Below, piece by piece: positions 31,297 to 45,188 of a stretch of 64,000 bases of DNA (position 1 is its first letter; the number at the start of each line of letters is the position of its first letter). This stretch comes from Monarcha castaneiventris obscurior (taxonomy: Eukaryota > Chordata > Aves > Passeriformes > Monarchidae). Under the pieces are notes generated by a model, which ran no database searches, had not been told where the DNA came from, and saw only the letters and a list, made by a program, of their open reading frames with translations. The stretch covers positions 1-64,000 of the forward strand of contig JAMPIT010000480.1 in NCBI GenBank assembly GCA_026261815.1, in the 5' to 3' direction. The translations under genes were made by a program, and so were the position numbers.

Positions 31297-32258
31297 CACG
31301 TGACTGACCAGCCTATCCTAATCAACTTCATTACAGCACTTTCCTGTGCTATCCCCATCCTAATTGCCGCAGCCTTCCTAACTCTAGCAGAACGTAAAAT
31401 TCTGAGCTACATACAAGGCAGAAAGGGCCCAATTATGTAGGCCCATTTGGACTCCTCCAACCCCTAGCAGACGAAGTCAAACTATTTATCAAGGAACCAA
31501 TCCGCCCATCAACATCTTCCCGATTCTATTCATTACCACCCCCATACTAGCCCTTCTACTAGCAATTTCTATTTGAACTCCTCTCCCTATTCTATTTTCC
31601 CTAGCAGATCTGAGCTGAGGCCTACTGTTCATACTGGCCATGCCAAGCCTAGCAGTGTACTTCATCTTATGATCTGGATGAGCTTCCAGTTCAAAATACA
31701 CCTTAATTGGAGCATTAGGAGCAGTAGCTCAAACAGTTTCATATGAAATCATCCTAGCAATCATCCTGCTGTCTATCATTCTGCACAGCGGAAGCTACAC
31801 CTTAAGCACACTAACGATCACCCAAGAGCCTTTCTACCTAATTTTTTCCTTCTGACCCCTGGCCATAATATGATATGTATCTACACTAGCTGAGACAAAC
31901 TGCGCTCCATTTGACCTGACAGAAGAGAGTCAGAACTAGTCTCAGGATTCAATATAGAATAAGCAGCTGGGCCATTCGCCTTTTTCTTCTTAGCCGAGTA
32001 CACCAACATCATACTTATAAACACATTAACTGTCATCCTGTTCTTCAACCCAAGCCCAGGAACTCTTTCTTATAATCTTAGCTACAAAAGTACTACTCCT
32101 AGCTGCAAGACTCTTATGAATTCGTGCCTCCTACCCACGATTCCGATACCACCAACTCATGCACCCTCTATGAAAAAACTTCCTCCCCTTCACACTCGCC
32201 CTATGCCTATGACATACCAGCATGCCAATCTGCTACGCAGGCTTATCCCCCTACCTAA
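31297..32258 (+). pseudogene. ND1: NUMT: ND1
   Basis: Complex I subunit 1 copy. Blocks such as [16 protein letters not shown] (near 31386-31431) and FDLTEE (near 31909) are in mitochondrial code. Frameshifts occur near 31435 and 31925. Confidence 0.9.
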
Positions 32259-32269
32259 GGGCACGCCTG

Positions 32270-32344
32270 GGAAATGTGCCTGAAGATACCAAAGGGTCAC
32301 TAATGATAAAGTGAACATAGAAGTGCACCAATCCTCTCATTTCC
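32270..32344 (+). pseudogene. NUMT: tRNA-Ile
   Basis: GAAATGTGCCTGA start with the AATGATAAA anticodon (GAT) region. Confidence 0.75.
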
Positions 32345-32420
32345 TAAAACTTATAAAAGCAGGAATTGGACCTGCACAGAAGAGATCAAAACCGTCCATA
32401 CTTCCTTTACATTATTTTCT
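32345..32420 (-). pseudogene. NUMT: tRNA-Gln
   Basis: Complement-strand tRNA between Ile and Met. Confidence 0.7.
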
Positions 32421-32488
32421 AGTAGCGTCAGCTAAACAAACTATCGGACCGATACCCTGAAAATGATTGTTTAACTCCTTGCGCTGCA
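32421..32488 (+). pseudogene. NUMT: tRNA-Met
   Basis: AGTAGCGTCAGCTAAACAAAC start. The anticodon position appears to read GAT where CAT is expected. Confidence 0.75.
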
Positions 32489-32489
32489 A

Positions 32490-33500
32490 ATGAACCCCCA
32501 AGTAAAACTAGCCTTCATCATCAGCCTACTCCTGGGATCAACCATTACCATCTCAAGCAACCACTGATTCATGGCCTGAACCGGTCTTGAGATCAACACA
32601 CTTGCTGTCTTACCCTTAATCTCAAAATATCATCACCCAGAGCCATCGAGGATGCAACCAAGTATTTTCTAGCACAAGCAGCTGCTTCAGCCCTAGTACT
32701 ATTCTCTAGCATGGCTAACGCTTGACACACTGGGCAATGAGATATTACCCAGCTACCCCAAACAACACCTTGCTTAATCCTAACTCTATCTATTTCAATA
32801 AAACTAGGACTAGTACCATTTCATTTCCGATTCCCAGAAGTACTACAAGTCTCTTCACTGACCACTGGCCTCCTTCTATCAAAAGCCATGCAATTCTCAC
32901 CTATTACCCTACCCTTTATAACCTCTCACTCACTAAACCCTACATTATTAACCACGATAGCCATCCTTTCTGCAGCCGTAGGGGGATGAATGGGCTTAAA
33001 CCAGACACAAATCCAATAAATCCTAGCCTTCTCCTCTACTTCAGACCTAGGCTGAATGGCTATCATTATTGTTTACAGTCCTAAACTCACCTTACTTAAC
33101 TTCTGTCTACATACCCTAATAACCGCAGCTAGATTCCTAACTAAAGTCAATAAAAGTCCTAAAACTATCCATATTAATAACTGCATGAAAAAAAGCATCT
33201 TCAGTTAGCACAATTCTCCTACTAGCACTTCTAGCTCTGGCCGGCCTGCCCCCTTTAACAGGCTTCCTCCCGAAGTGACCCGTTATTCAAAAACTAAAGA
33301 AACAGGACATAAACCCAGCAGATGTAATCATCTCGCTTCTATCACTGTCATATTGCGCAACAACTACACTTCCCCCTCACACCACAAACCGCATAAAAAA
33401 ATGGCATACTAAAAAACCAATTAACACTTCAACTGCTATCCTAACTACCCCGTCCATCATGCTCCTCCCAGTCTCCCCTATAATCCTCACTGTAGTTTAA
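32490..33500 (+). pseudogene. ND2: NUMT: ND2
   Basis: Starts ATGAACCCCCAAG after tRNA-Met, with SSNHWFMAWTGLEI-type sequence near 32550-32595. Several indels. Confidence 0.9.
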
Positions 33501-33503
33501 AAA

Positions 33504-33573
33504 AGAAATTCAGGATTACATATACCAAAGATCTTCAAAGCCCTAAACAAGAGTTCGACCCTCTTAATTTCTG
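33504..33573 (+). pseudogene. NUMT: tRNA-Trp
   Basis: AGAAATTCAGGATTACATA start and TTTCTG end; anticodon region CTTCAAAG. Confidence 0.8.
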
Positions 33574-33574
33574 T

Positions 33575-33643
33575 TAAAACCCTCAGCATATTACCGTGCA
33601 TCCCCTGAATGCAACTCAAGTACTTAAATTAAGCTAGGACCTT
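33575..33643 (-). pseudogene. NUMT: tRNA-Ala
   Basis: Complement tRNA with TCCCCTGAATGCAACTCA (anticodon TGC). Confidence 0.75.
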
Positions 33644-33649
33644 ACGTTC

Positions 33650-33722
33650 CTAGACAGATAGGCTTCGATCCCACGATTCTACAATAAACAGCAATATGCC
33701 CAAACCAACAGGCCTCTGCTTA
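33650..33722 (-). pseudogene. NUMT: tRNA-Asn
   Basis: CTAGACAGATAGGCTTCGATC through ACCAACAGGCCTCTGC in the WANCY order. Confidence 0.75.
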
Positions 33723-33724
33723 AC

Positions 33725-33788
33725 AGACCCCAGCACAGAGTCAATGGGCATCAATGGGCTTGCAACTCACTATGAACTTCGCTAAAAG
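33725..33788 (-). pseudogene. NUMT: tRNA-Cys
   Basis: Contains GGGCTTGCAACTCACTATG, anticodon GCA on the complement. Confidence 0.7.
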
Positions 33789-33789
33789 A

Positions 33790-33862
33790 TCAATAAGAAG
33801 AGGACGTAAACATCTGTGAAATTGACTACAGCCTAACACTTATGCAGGCAGCCATATTACCT
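33790..33862 (-). pseudogene. NUMT: tRNA-Tyr
   Basis: Contains TGACTACAGCCTAACACTTA, anticodon GTA on the complement. Confidence 0.7.
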
Positions 33863-36380
<2,518 letters not shown>

Positions 36381-36455
36381 GAAAGGAAGGAGTCGAACCC
36401 TCCTATGTTGGTCTCAAGCCAACAGCATATACACCATTTATGCTTTTTTCTCATT
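36381..36455 (-). pseudogene. NUMT: tRNA-Ser(UCN)
   Basis: Complement tRNA with GGTCTCAAGCCAACAG (anticodon TGA on complement). Confidence 0.75.
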
Positions 36456-36525
36456 AGAGGTGTCAGTAAAATCATTACATAGTCTTGTCAAGACTAAATT
36501 ACAGGTGAAACCCAGTACACCTCTA
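36456..36525 (+). pseudogene. NUMT: tRNA-Asp
   Basis: CATAGTCTTGTCAAGACTAAA carries the GTC anticodon. Confidence 0.8.
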
Positions 36526-36534
36526 CCCTTAACT

Positions 36535-37215
36535 ATGGCCAACCACTCACAATTCGGTTTCCAAGACGCTTCATCTCCCATTATAGAGGAACATGTAGAA
36601 TTCCAAGACCACGCCCTAATAACAGCCTTAGCCATTTGCACCTTAGTTCTACATCTGCTAGCTCTCATATTAACTGCAAAACTATCTACAAGCACAGCTG
36701 ATGTACAGGCAATTGAACTCGTATGAAAAATCCTACCTCCAATAATCCTAATAAAGCTTGCCCTTCTGTCCCTACAAATTCTCTACATAATGGACGAAAT
36801 CAAAGAGCCAGATCCGACCCTACAAGCCAGCGGACACCAATGATACTGATCCTACGAATACACAGCCTTCAAAGACCTAATATTTGACTCCTGCATAACA
36901 CCAGCTGCAGACCAACCACTAGGATACTTCCGAGTAGTAGAAGTGGACGATCATGTAGTCGTCCAAATAGAGTCACCAATCCGAGTCATTGTTATTGCTG
37001 ACGATGTCCTCCACTCATGAGCCGTCCCACGCCTGGCTGTTAAAACCGACGCAATCCCAGGATGACTAAATCAAACCTCATTTACTGCCACTTGACCTGG
37101 AGTCTTCTGCGGTCAATGCTCAAAAATCTGCGGAGCTAATCTTCTCTTCATACCAATTTTAGTTGAATCAGCCCCACTTGCCAATTCCAAAGGTTGATCC
37201 TCCCTATTATCGTAA
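36535..37215 (+). pseudogene. COX2: NUMT: COX2, frame still open in mitochondrial code
   Basis: Read with the vertebrate mitochondrial code, the frame runs without interruption from ATG 36535 to TAA 37213-37215 (681 bp), close to the normal length. In the nuclear code it contains TGA stops (first near 36724). Its copper-A site is altered: the cluster reads [10 protein letters not shown] near 37115-37145 where functional proteins have Glu after CS and His after GAN, so two metal ligands are changed. It therefore encodes no working subunit despite the open frame. Confidence 0.93.
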
Positions 37216-37216
37216 T

Positions 37217-37272
37217 CATAAAGAAGTTATTAACAAGCAGAAGCATTTTAAGCTAAAGAATGGGGAGTATGA
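37217..37272 (+). pseudogene. NUMT: tRNA-Lys, degenerate
   Basis: TTTTAAGCTAAAG retains the TTT anticodon loop; the 3' part is shortened. Confidence 0.6.
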
Positions 37273-37273
37273 T

Positions 37274-37440
37274 ATGCCCCAGCTAAACCCAAATCCACGA
37301 TTTTTTTCACCCTAAATTCATGACTCACTTACTCCATAATCATCTAACTCAAGCTCCTATCCTCTGTGTCTACAAACACCCATCTAGCAAAGCACCTACA
37401 ACCACAACAACCACTCCCTGAAACTGACCATGAATTTAAG
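37274..37440 (+). pseudogene. ATP8: NUMT: ATP8
   Basis: ATGCCCCAGCTAAACCC start (MPQLNPNPRFF) and overlap with ATP6 at the end, as in vertebrate mitochondria. Confidence 0.85.
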
Positions 37441-38080
37441 CTTTTTCGACCAATTCTCAAGACCATCACTGCTAGGAATCCCCCTAATCCTAATCTCAAG
37501 AACATTTCCATCCCTCCTAATCCCATCACCAGATAACCAATGAATAACTAACCGGCCCTCAACCCTACCACTATAATTCATCAACCTAGATAGAAAACGA
37601 CTAATAATGCCACTAAACAAAAAAGGTCACAAAAGAGCCCTAATCTTAACATCACTAATAATCTTCCTTTTACTAATCAACATTCTAAGCCTTCTACCCT
37701 ATGTGTTCATCCCAACCACCCAACTATCCATAAACCTGGCCCTAGCCTTCCCCCTATGAATTGCTGCTCTCCTCACAGGACTACGAAACAACAATCAGCT
37801 TCTCTAGGTCATCTCTTACCAGACAAAACACCAACACCACTAATCCCAGCCCTAATCCTAATTGAAACAAATAGTCTTCTAATCAGCCCCCTAGCTCTAG
37901 GCGTACACTTAACAGCTAACCTCACCATCGCCAAAAACACCCTATTATCAACAATGCCGGTAGACTCTCCTCACACTACTATTTCTATTCCTACTGAAAA
38001 TCCTAGAAGAAGGAGTTGCTATAATCCCGGCCTATGTCTTCCTCCTATTACTAAGCCTAGACCTACAAGAAAACATCTAA
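37430..38080 (+). pseudogene. ATP6: NUMT: ATP6
   Basis: MNLSFFDQFS start, TAA at 38078-38080, 651 bp against about 684, with frame changes near 37790 and 37990. Confidence 0.9.
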
Positions 38081-38086
38081 ACCCTA

Positions 38087-38830
38087 ATGGCTCACCAAGC
38101 ACGCTCTTACCGCATAGTTGATCCCAGCCCATGACCCATTCTCGGAGCAGCCGCCACCCCCCTTACCACATCCGGCTTAACCATGTGATTCCACTACACC
38201 TCCCCCTACATACACAGTATAGGCTTACTCTCCACCACCATAGTGAAATTCCAATGATGACGTGACATTTTATGAGAAAGCACCTTCCAAGGTCATCACA
38301 CACCAACAGTACAAAAAGGCTTACGGTAGGGGATAGTTCTATTTATCACATCAGAAACCTCCTCCTTCCTAGGATCCTTCTGAACATTCTTCCATTCTAG
38401 CCTAGCACCAACCCCAGATCTAGGACGAAAATTACCACCAGTGAGAATCAAACCTCTAAACCCAATAGAGGTACCTCTCCTAAACACCGCAATCCTAATA
38501 GCCTCAGCAGTCAGAGTCACATGAGCCCACCACACCATCATAGAGGACAACCGAAAACAGGCAATCCAAGCCCCCACACTAACAGTCCTCCTAGCCATAG
38601 AATACTGTGAAGCTCCCTTCTCCTTTGCTGATGGAGCATACCACCTTCTTTGTCGCAACCGGATTCCAGGGCCTCCATGTAATCATTGGCTCTACACATT
38701 CCTCCTAGTATGCCTTCAACGCCTAATCAGATATCACTTTACATCAAAACACCACTTTGGCTTCCAAGCAGCAGCTTGATACAGACAATTCGTAGGTGTT
38801 GTGTGACTATTCCTTTACATAACTATCTAA
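38087..38830 (+). pseudogene. COX3: NUMT: COX3
   Basis: [16 protein letters not shown] start, about 40 bp shorter than usual, frameshifted near 38600. FATGFQGLHVIIGST-like sequence near 38650-38695. Confidence 0.9.
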
Positions 38831-38837
38831 TGATAAG

Positions 38838-38911
38838 GATACTTGTCTCCTAGTATATTAATTACAATCTACTTCCAATCCTTAGAATCTGATTTAAACA
38901 CAGAGAAGAGT
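38838..38911 (+). pseudogene. NUMT: tRNA-Gly
   Basis: CTAGTATATTAATTACAATC and ACTTCCAATCC (TCC anticodon) are visible. Confidence 0.8.
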
Positions 38912-38912
38912 A

Positions 38913-39058
38913 ATGAATATAATCCTATTCATAATAGTTTTATCCTTAACCTTAAGCATTATCCTAACTGCATTAAACTTTTGTCTAGCCCAAATAAACC
39001 CGGACTCAAAAAAATTATCCCCATATGAATGCTGTTTGACCCCCTAGGGTCTGCCCGG
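38913..39058 (+). pseudogene. ND3: NUMT: ND3, 5' part
   Basis: Starts ATGAATATAATCC and proceeds to the YECCFDPLGS-like region, then stops at the junction with LTR sequence. Confidence 0.85.
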
Positions 39059-39122
39059 ATTTCACACAGACAATATCAGAAAACTGAGAAATCTCTCTAC
39101 ACCCAAGCTTTCAGCATCCACA
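39059..39122 (-). repeat. ERV2-family LTR fragment at the right NUMT junction
   Basis: 64 bp closely matching 20287-20350 (shared GAAATCTCTCT and CCCAAGCTTTCAGCATC). It is the first part of the minus-strand LTR and is followed directly by unrelated host DNA. This is where the 5' LTR of ERV2 would end if the mitochondrial block sits inside that provirus. Confidence 0.8.
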
Positions 39123-40656
39123 ACTGCCCACCATGTTCCCACTCTGATACAACACTAAATTAACTGCAAAAATCAAAGAGTGGCCTGGTTGTAAAACTTA
39201 GCCTTCTGAAAGAAGGATTTCTGTTTAAGACTCCATCAGCACTTCCTGATTCAAGCTCTTCCATCCATTAATTTCCAGTTCCCACAAACACTACACGATT
39301 TCATCCTTAATGTAGGGCCTTCTGCTGACTGTCAGTTGTTTTCATGGTGAATATGTCTATGTCTTGTTCTTGATTGAGTTGATTCTGGATTTTGCCTATT
39401 CATTCGTTCTGCTTTCTTTTCATTTTCAGATTTCTCAGTGATTACTACAGGGTGGCAACACAATGCTCCTGACTCCTTTTTGCCAAATTTCAGCTGTGTT
39501 TTCAAAGATCAGTTCTGCATCTTTCACTTCACCTTTACTGCCTCGCATTGAAATGACAGATGAAATTTTATCAGCCTTCCAAAATTTTAAAATCAGCTCT
39601 TCAGGAAGAAATCAAATAAAAACCACTTTATTTCCAACTTTTTTTTTTGTAGTCTCTTCATCATAAAGGCCACCTTTCAGGTTTGGAGAACAGTCAAGGT
39701 ATTTTGAGAGTACAGCTTCAGAGCTGGGCTCCTCTCTCCGTTGTAACATGTAATAAACACAGCCAATAAATACAGCAAACACTTAAACTAGCTTTTTATG
39801 GTGGTATGCAAAAACACAGATGGAAAGAGTATTTGATATTTCTTCTTCCAAAGACCTCTCTACTTCTCTGGCTTCATCCCAGACACAATTCCACCTGGTG
39901 CTATTTAGCCTGTTCAGGGTGTTAGCAGTTTTATATTTTACGTTTGTACCATAGAATGCTCAGGAATCACCACAGGGCACCTGATGCCTTTCCTGGTCTT
40001 AAAAATCAAGAGGCGAACACGGTTAGAAGGGGAAAAAGGGTTTTATCTTGGTATTTATTGTAAGAATCCTTAGGTGCACCACGAACAGGTCGAAGAAGAA
40101 AAAGCCTCATTAGCAAGTCGTTGAGCTTTGACATGAAAAGCAGACCGATTAAGGTGACCTATGTAAGCACACTTTCCCTGTTCATAGAAAAAAGGGGCAT
40201 TCGAGACTGACAGCTGTGGGTCACCAAGGTCCTATTAAGGAGATTCCCTGAGACCTAAGTCCTGAAAGGAAGGCACTCCTGAGATAGATCAGTGCAAATG
40301 GAAACGACGGGTAGGAATGCACTGAAGTTCTGAGAATACAAATCCTGTTATTTGCTCCTCCTCACGGTTATTTTTGTGATCTCCATTCACAAACAACTTG
40401 ACAAATGGGGAACATATGACCTGCTGATGTTTCTTTAAGAATGCGGCCGACCCCTAGCCCTGGACCTTGCCGAGGAGCCTCCTCCTGCAAGCCGGTCTCC
40501 CTGCATCGAGCTCCTTTATTCAAGTGGGTGGTTGGTGTTGCTATCCTGGAGACCATTGCTAATGTGGATAATTCTGAATGGGTCAATTTCTCTTCAAACG
40601 ATTCTGTCCCTGAGGACAGATCAAAGGAGAACTCCGAGGACAAGGAGCCCACACCC
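39123..40656. other. No gene recognised
   Basis: Includes a TTTATT-containing stretch near 40040-40070 that could be a reverse-oriented LTR poly(A) signal, and an open frame at 40441-40659 (MRPTPSPGPCRGAS start) without a recognised domain. Confidence 0.35.
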
Positions 40657-41105
40657 TGAGACTGTCACTCACATCAGTCTCTGTCCCCTGTTACAAGAGC
40701 TACCAATGATCACAGACTCTGGCAAGCTAGCGTGGTTTGAAATTCCCTCTATCTATGCTGTTATTTGTTAGAGATAAGATGTTCCTCCCCTGAGATGTTA
40801 CTATTGGATCTTTTGTCATGTACCCTTACCTTGTGTTGGATATCTGCTGATATCTACCTCAGTTTGTAAAACCCTTAAAGCCAGTCTCTAGGGGCAAGTA
40901 ACAGTCACTCGCTCCAGCTCCCTTCGAGCTAACATCTCTCTGCCCCCGGGGCAGAAGAAATAAACTCGGACTAAAGCCAAGCGGTGTCCATGCTCTCATC
41001 TTTGCTCTCGCTGCTGCCCTGCAACAGCCAAGAACTGCCTGTTGCGAACGGCTATCTGGCCTGAGGGGGATGGGGTCAACCAGCCCTGACCACTCTAGCC
41101 GACAT
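40657..41105 (+). repeat. LTR-like segment
   Basis: AAATAAACTCGGACTAAAG near 40958 is a typical LTR poly(A) context. The segment ends near GCTGTACA (41105) and is followed by AGGCGGGGGCTACGAAC, reminiscent of a tRNA-Pro-type primer site. No second LTR found; boundaries are approximate. Confidence 0.4.
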
Positions 41106-41284
41106 CGCTGTACAAGGCGGGGGCTACGAACCCAACAGCCGGCCGGCCTGACCGAGGCAAAGGCAGCCCTGGCAGGTTGGGTTTGACTCTGAAGGGTAGT
41201 ATAGGGGAATAGAACTGGCTGCTGTTACACCAGACTTAGCAGAGTCTGCCGCTGTGGTAGGAACACTCAAACAGAAGTCGTGCA
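41106..41284. other. Possible retroviral leader remnant
   Basis: Short unique stretch after the LTR-like segment; no coding frame. Confidence 0.25.
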
Positions 41285-41480
41285 CTGGAATCACATAATG
41301 ACGTGGGAAAGGACCTCGGGAGGTCTTTAGCCCGACCTCCTGCTCAACACAGCATCATCCACGACAGATTGCTCACGGCTTTGTCCAGTTTCTCTTGAAA
41401 ATTCAAAGGAAGAAAGGAGCACAGCCTCTCTGGGTCTGCACAGGAACTTCCAGAATCTGGTTAGTGCCAGAAAATCTCTG
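41285..41480 (-). repeat. Degenerate CR1 3' end
   Basis: AATCACATAATGACGTGGG followed by GGACCTCGGGAGG and CCCGACCTCCTGC resembles the reverse complement of a CR1 tail. Confidence 0.5.
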
Positions 41481-43947
41481 GCCTGCTGAATACAAGTCTC
41501 CCATCTTAGAATAAAAAACCAAAGCAAGCACAAAAAACCCCAGCCAACTTCCAAACCAGACCAATGCTCTGCTTTAATTGCAGCATTACAAAAAAATCAG
41601 ACTAATATATTTTATCAAGAGTTATCAATGATCAACATTTCTGCCAGATGAAGAGCTGTTTGCACACCTGGTGGGCTAATAAAATTCTAATTCTTCATAA
41701 ACTACTGGCCCATGGAACTGCACAATGCTTATTCTAGGATCATGTTGAACATTAACCAAAAAAAGAACAGGAGAGTAACCAGCCCAGTTATGCCAACTTT
41801 TCTGCTAATTTGGAAAGCAGCACAAGTTCTTTGGGTGGTCAAGTTTGACTTGGGGGTCACTGACCACCAGGGACCAACAAAAGAGACCCCTGGGACAGAA
41901 GATCACATGTATAGAAAGGAGGGATCACATTAATGATTTGGGGAAAATTATCATATGTATGTCCATTCTAGAAAAATCAAAGGCTATGTATGTAAAGATG
42001 ACATGTATACAGAAGTTTTCTTATAATCAGCATGCATGATAGTGCAGAGACGATAGCCCCTTGTGCATCCAGCTGAATAAAGAATGCCTGCTTCTTAATG
42101 CTGCATTGGTGTTAGGGACTTTTATTTTACCAATTTGTGGTAACCAGAGCAGACCATCAGAGCAGATGAACTAAGCCATGCAATCACCTTGTGGCAATTA
42201 TTTGTGTGAGCTTGTGCCTTTATAAAAGTTTACTTGTATGCAAAATGTACAGAAGTTTCCCATGTATAGCTCCCACCCCTGCCCCAGCACACACGCGCAG
42301 AGACACACACCCAAAACCCACACCTTTTAAGACATTTTTATAAGAAGTATTTGTTCATGATAAGCCTCTTGCTGGAAGAAGCAGTTGTTTCTCACTGCAT
42401 GAAGAATGACAGCAGAAGTTTCCTTATGTGCTCAGTAGATAATTCTCTTGTTGGGATCAGACTCTGCAGAAGTTACTCCCTCTGTTTCCCCACATTCAGC
42501 CTTAGAGACGTCTGAGAATGATGGCAATGAGGGTAATGCAAGGGGTCAAAAAGAACATTAAAAGGGTTGCATTTTGCCTATAGCCTGTTACATCTTCAGC
42601 TCCAAGGAAGCTGTGAAGGTCGGGCCCACATGTTAAAATAATTCACAACTCAGAGAGAGGGACAGGACTGCCTTGCCTAGGTGGCAGAGATGTAGAATCT
42701 CTGTACAGTAAAGAATCTCTTGAAAGCAAGTCAAGGTGATGGCTGAAGACTTAAATGCAGCACTGCCAGCACTGACTACTCTCATCATGATAAGTTGACT
42801 GGTACTGAGAGTTTTCCTTTTTTTTTTTCTGCAAACCAAGGTTGTCAGTGTTTCTGTGTTTTAGAGTGTAAGTTTGTGGTTTAATGGAGAGCAAAACAGT
42901 GTCTGAATTCAATTGATTTATTTTTGTTTTGATGACTTTTTTTCTGTTTTAAGTCTGAAAATCAAGGACATCTTTTTAGAAGTGCTCGGAATCCAAGATC
43001 TCTGACTTTGCTTTGGTACTAGCAGAGTGACCCCTCAGAACCTGTTTGCCTTGAACTGAGTAAACAAAGATGTGAGCTCTTTTGACTTTTTTTATGGAGA
43101 GAAAAAAAAACCCCGGACTCAAACCTAATTCAATCTGTGTTGAATTCTCTGAAAAATCTGACTTATTCAAGGAAGTAACACTTTGTGATACTTGTGGTAT
43201 CAGAATGTGCAAATTTTATAATTCATCGAGACACTTGTTAATTCACATATATGATGCTCTTATTAATGTTCTAACACAGTTGATAGAAATAAAATTACTT
43301 GAAATTTTGACTTCACTTTTCAATGCTGTTTTGAATATGAGAGTATTCCATTGGGGGGGAACAGAATGCCATTACGGTTTTTGTTCAGCACACATGTTCT
43401 CTCATTTCTCTTCTCTAGCTTAAACATTAATGCAAACCACCGCCTTTGGAAAGGCAGTTTAATTATAACTGTTCCTGCTATTTTGCTTAGTTTTTCTTGC
43501 ATGATCTGATAACATTAAGAAGCAAATTGCTTCAAAGCATTCTTTGTAATTGTGGGACTGAAATATAGAGCGGAAGTCTTAGAGTCTTTGTCAATATTTA
43601 TCTTTTGCTTAATATACAACTTTATTAAATCCATACTTTGTAATAAATTTTACCAAGCAGGCTTTCAGTTTACTTACAGCAATTACTTTTCAGCAAGCTA
43701 GACTAAGCATCATTCACTTAGGAAAACAAGTTTTCCACATACATGTGAAGTAGTCTCCTTATTCATTATTCCACCTCAGCGAACTCCTTGCTGTTTAATA
43801 ATCACAGTGTACTATAACAAAATTATCAGCTACTGAATGAGAGCATGACAGGTCAATTTATAAAGGTTGACTCCTTCATTCCAGCACCACTGCTGTATCT
43901 GAGACTACATTTTCAAATGTGCTCACATTTCAGTGTGTCATGTTCTC
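41481..43947. other. No gene recognised
   Basis: AT-rich. A GAATAAAGAATGCC stretch near 42072 followed by TTTTATTTTACCA near 42119 looks like the end of an ERVL-type LTR, but its start was not found. Confidence 0.35.
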
Positions 43948-45188
43948 TCAGTTACCGAGGGAACTCAGGCCCCTGACACCAGAGGACTGAACCAACAGGG
44001 ACTTCACCAGGCACTGTGTGGAAGCAAGACTTGGGAAAGGGAGGTTGTTTCCCAAAGTCACCGTAGGCTTGCTTGGTCCAGGTTTCATCACTTCCTCTGA
44101 CAAGAGCCCCTCAGGGCTGCAGGGTCGCACAGGTGCCTGCCTTGGCCTCTTGTTGCGTGGAGGAGAATCCTCGGGGCTGGGGGCTCTCCTCTTTCGGGCA
44201 CGCCGGGCCTCCCTGTGAGATTGGTCCCTGCCCAGGCCAGGAGCAGAGGGGCTGTAGATGCTACCCTGGGCAGTAGGACCTGCCACTGCTGCCTGCCCTG
44301 GCTCCTCGTGGAGCTGGTCCTGCTCTGCAGGAATGGGCACAGGTGGGCGGTGCCTGGGACCCCCTTGGAGGACAGCCTCCCGTGTTCCAGCTTCCTCTTC
44401 TGTGTTGAATCCTGCTGGGACACCGGCAGAAATCCTCTCCCAGGAACTGCTGGACCTAGAGTTGCTAGACATGGAGCTGGAGCTGGAGTTGGGCAAAAGA
44501 CTGTCAGTCTCCTCCCTGCCAGTGTCGAAAAACAGAAGCCTCTGGGCCTCCTCACTGCACTGGCCCACAATGACATCGGTGAAGCCGTGGACCAGCAGTG
44601 CTGTATGTTCCCCAAGGCAGTTCCGCAGTATCAGGACCAAGCTCTCCACGTTAAGACCATGCAGGCAGAGATCGTGCAGGATGCTGCTCTGTGCAACTTG
44701 TACCAGCCATCACTGGTCCTGGATATTCCCTCCAGCCTCTCATGCAGCCAGGCCTGCACGGGGTCCAGGAGGTGCTGTCGTTGTTGGAACAGTCTCGCAC
44801 ACACCTCAGGTATAAGGCTACCCTCAGGCTCTGGTCCTGCAGTCCCCTGCTCAGCTGGGGACTGTGCTGCTTGTGGAGGAGATGCTGGGGACACCAGAGG
44901 GCCGTGGGGGCTGTTTTCACCCAGGTGGATGGGAGCTGCCCCTGCATGGCTGCTGGTGTCTGGTGACTCTTCAGGGGAGATGACGGCAAACAGCAGATAG
45001 TCCTCTTCACCTCGCTCAGAAAAACTGACGGTCTCTATTGGTGTCCTGCAGAGTGGGCACAAGGGACTTGTCTGTGTCCACCGCAGGATACAGCCCAGGC
45101 AGAACTGGTGGTGACAGGGCAGAGCAGAAGTCACATCCTATGGAGTGTCTTGGCAGATGGGGCAGTTGCCATAATTTTCTCTGGCCAT
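43948..45188 (-). pseudogene. RING-finger (TOPORS-like) copy A, stop in RING and one frameshift
   Basis: RING proteins of this sort act as E3 ubiquitin ligases. Minus-strand ATG at 45188 opens NCPICQD, the first zinc pair. TAG at 45140-45138 (codon 17) interrupts the frame before LPCHHQFCLGC and CPLC, which complete a C3HC4 RING in the same frame. A second break near 44640-44700 moves the reading to the downstream frame. That frame has a conserved block (VIVGQCSEEAQRLL), a Ser-rich run, and a basic nuclear-signal-like tail (RKRRAPSP, then RNKRPRQ) ending at 43948. The layout is RING, acidic/Pro region, C-terminal R/S-rich part, without introns, matching the neighbouring copy B. TOPORS-like is from RING style and layout; family name moderately certain. 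Confidence 0.65.

Noticed and set aside
40441..40659. Open frame that might be an env tail before the LTR-like segment
   Set aside because: No membrane segment or envelope motif is visible, so I did not annotate it as coding.
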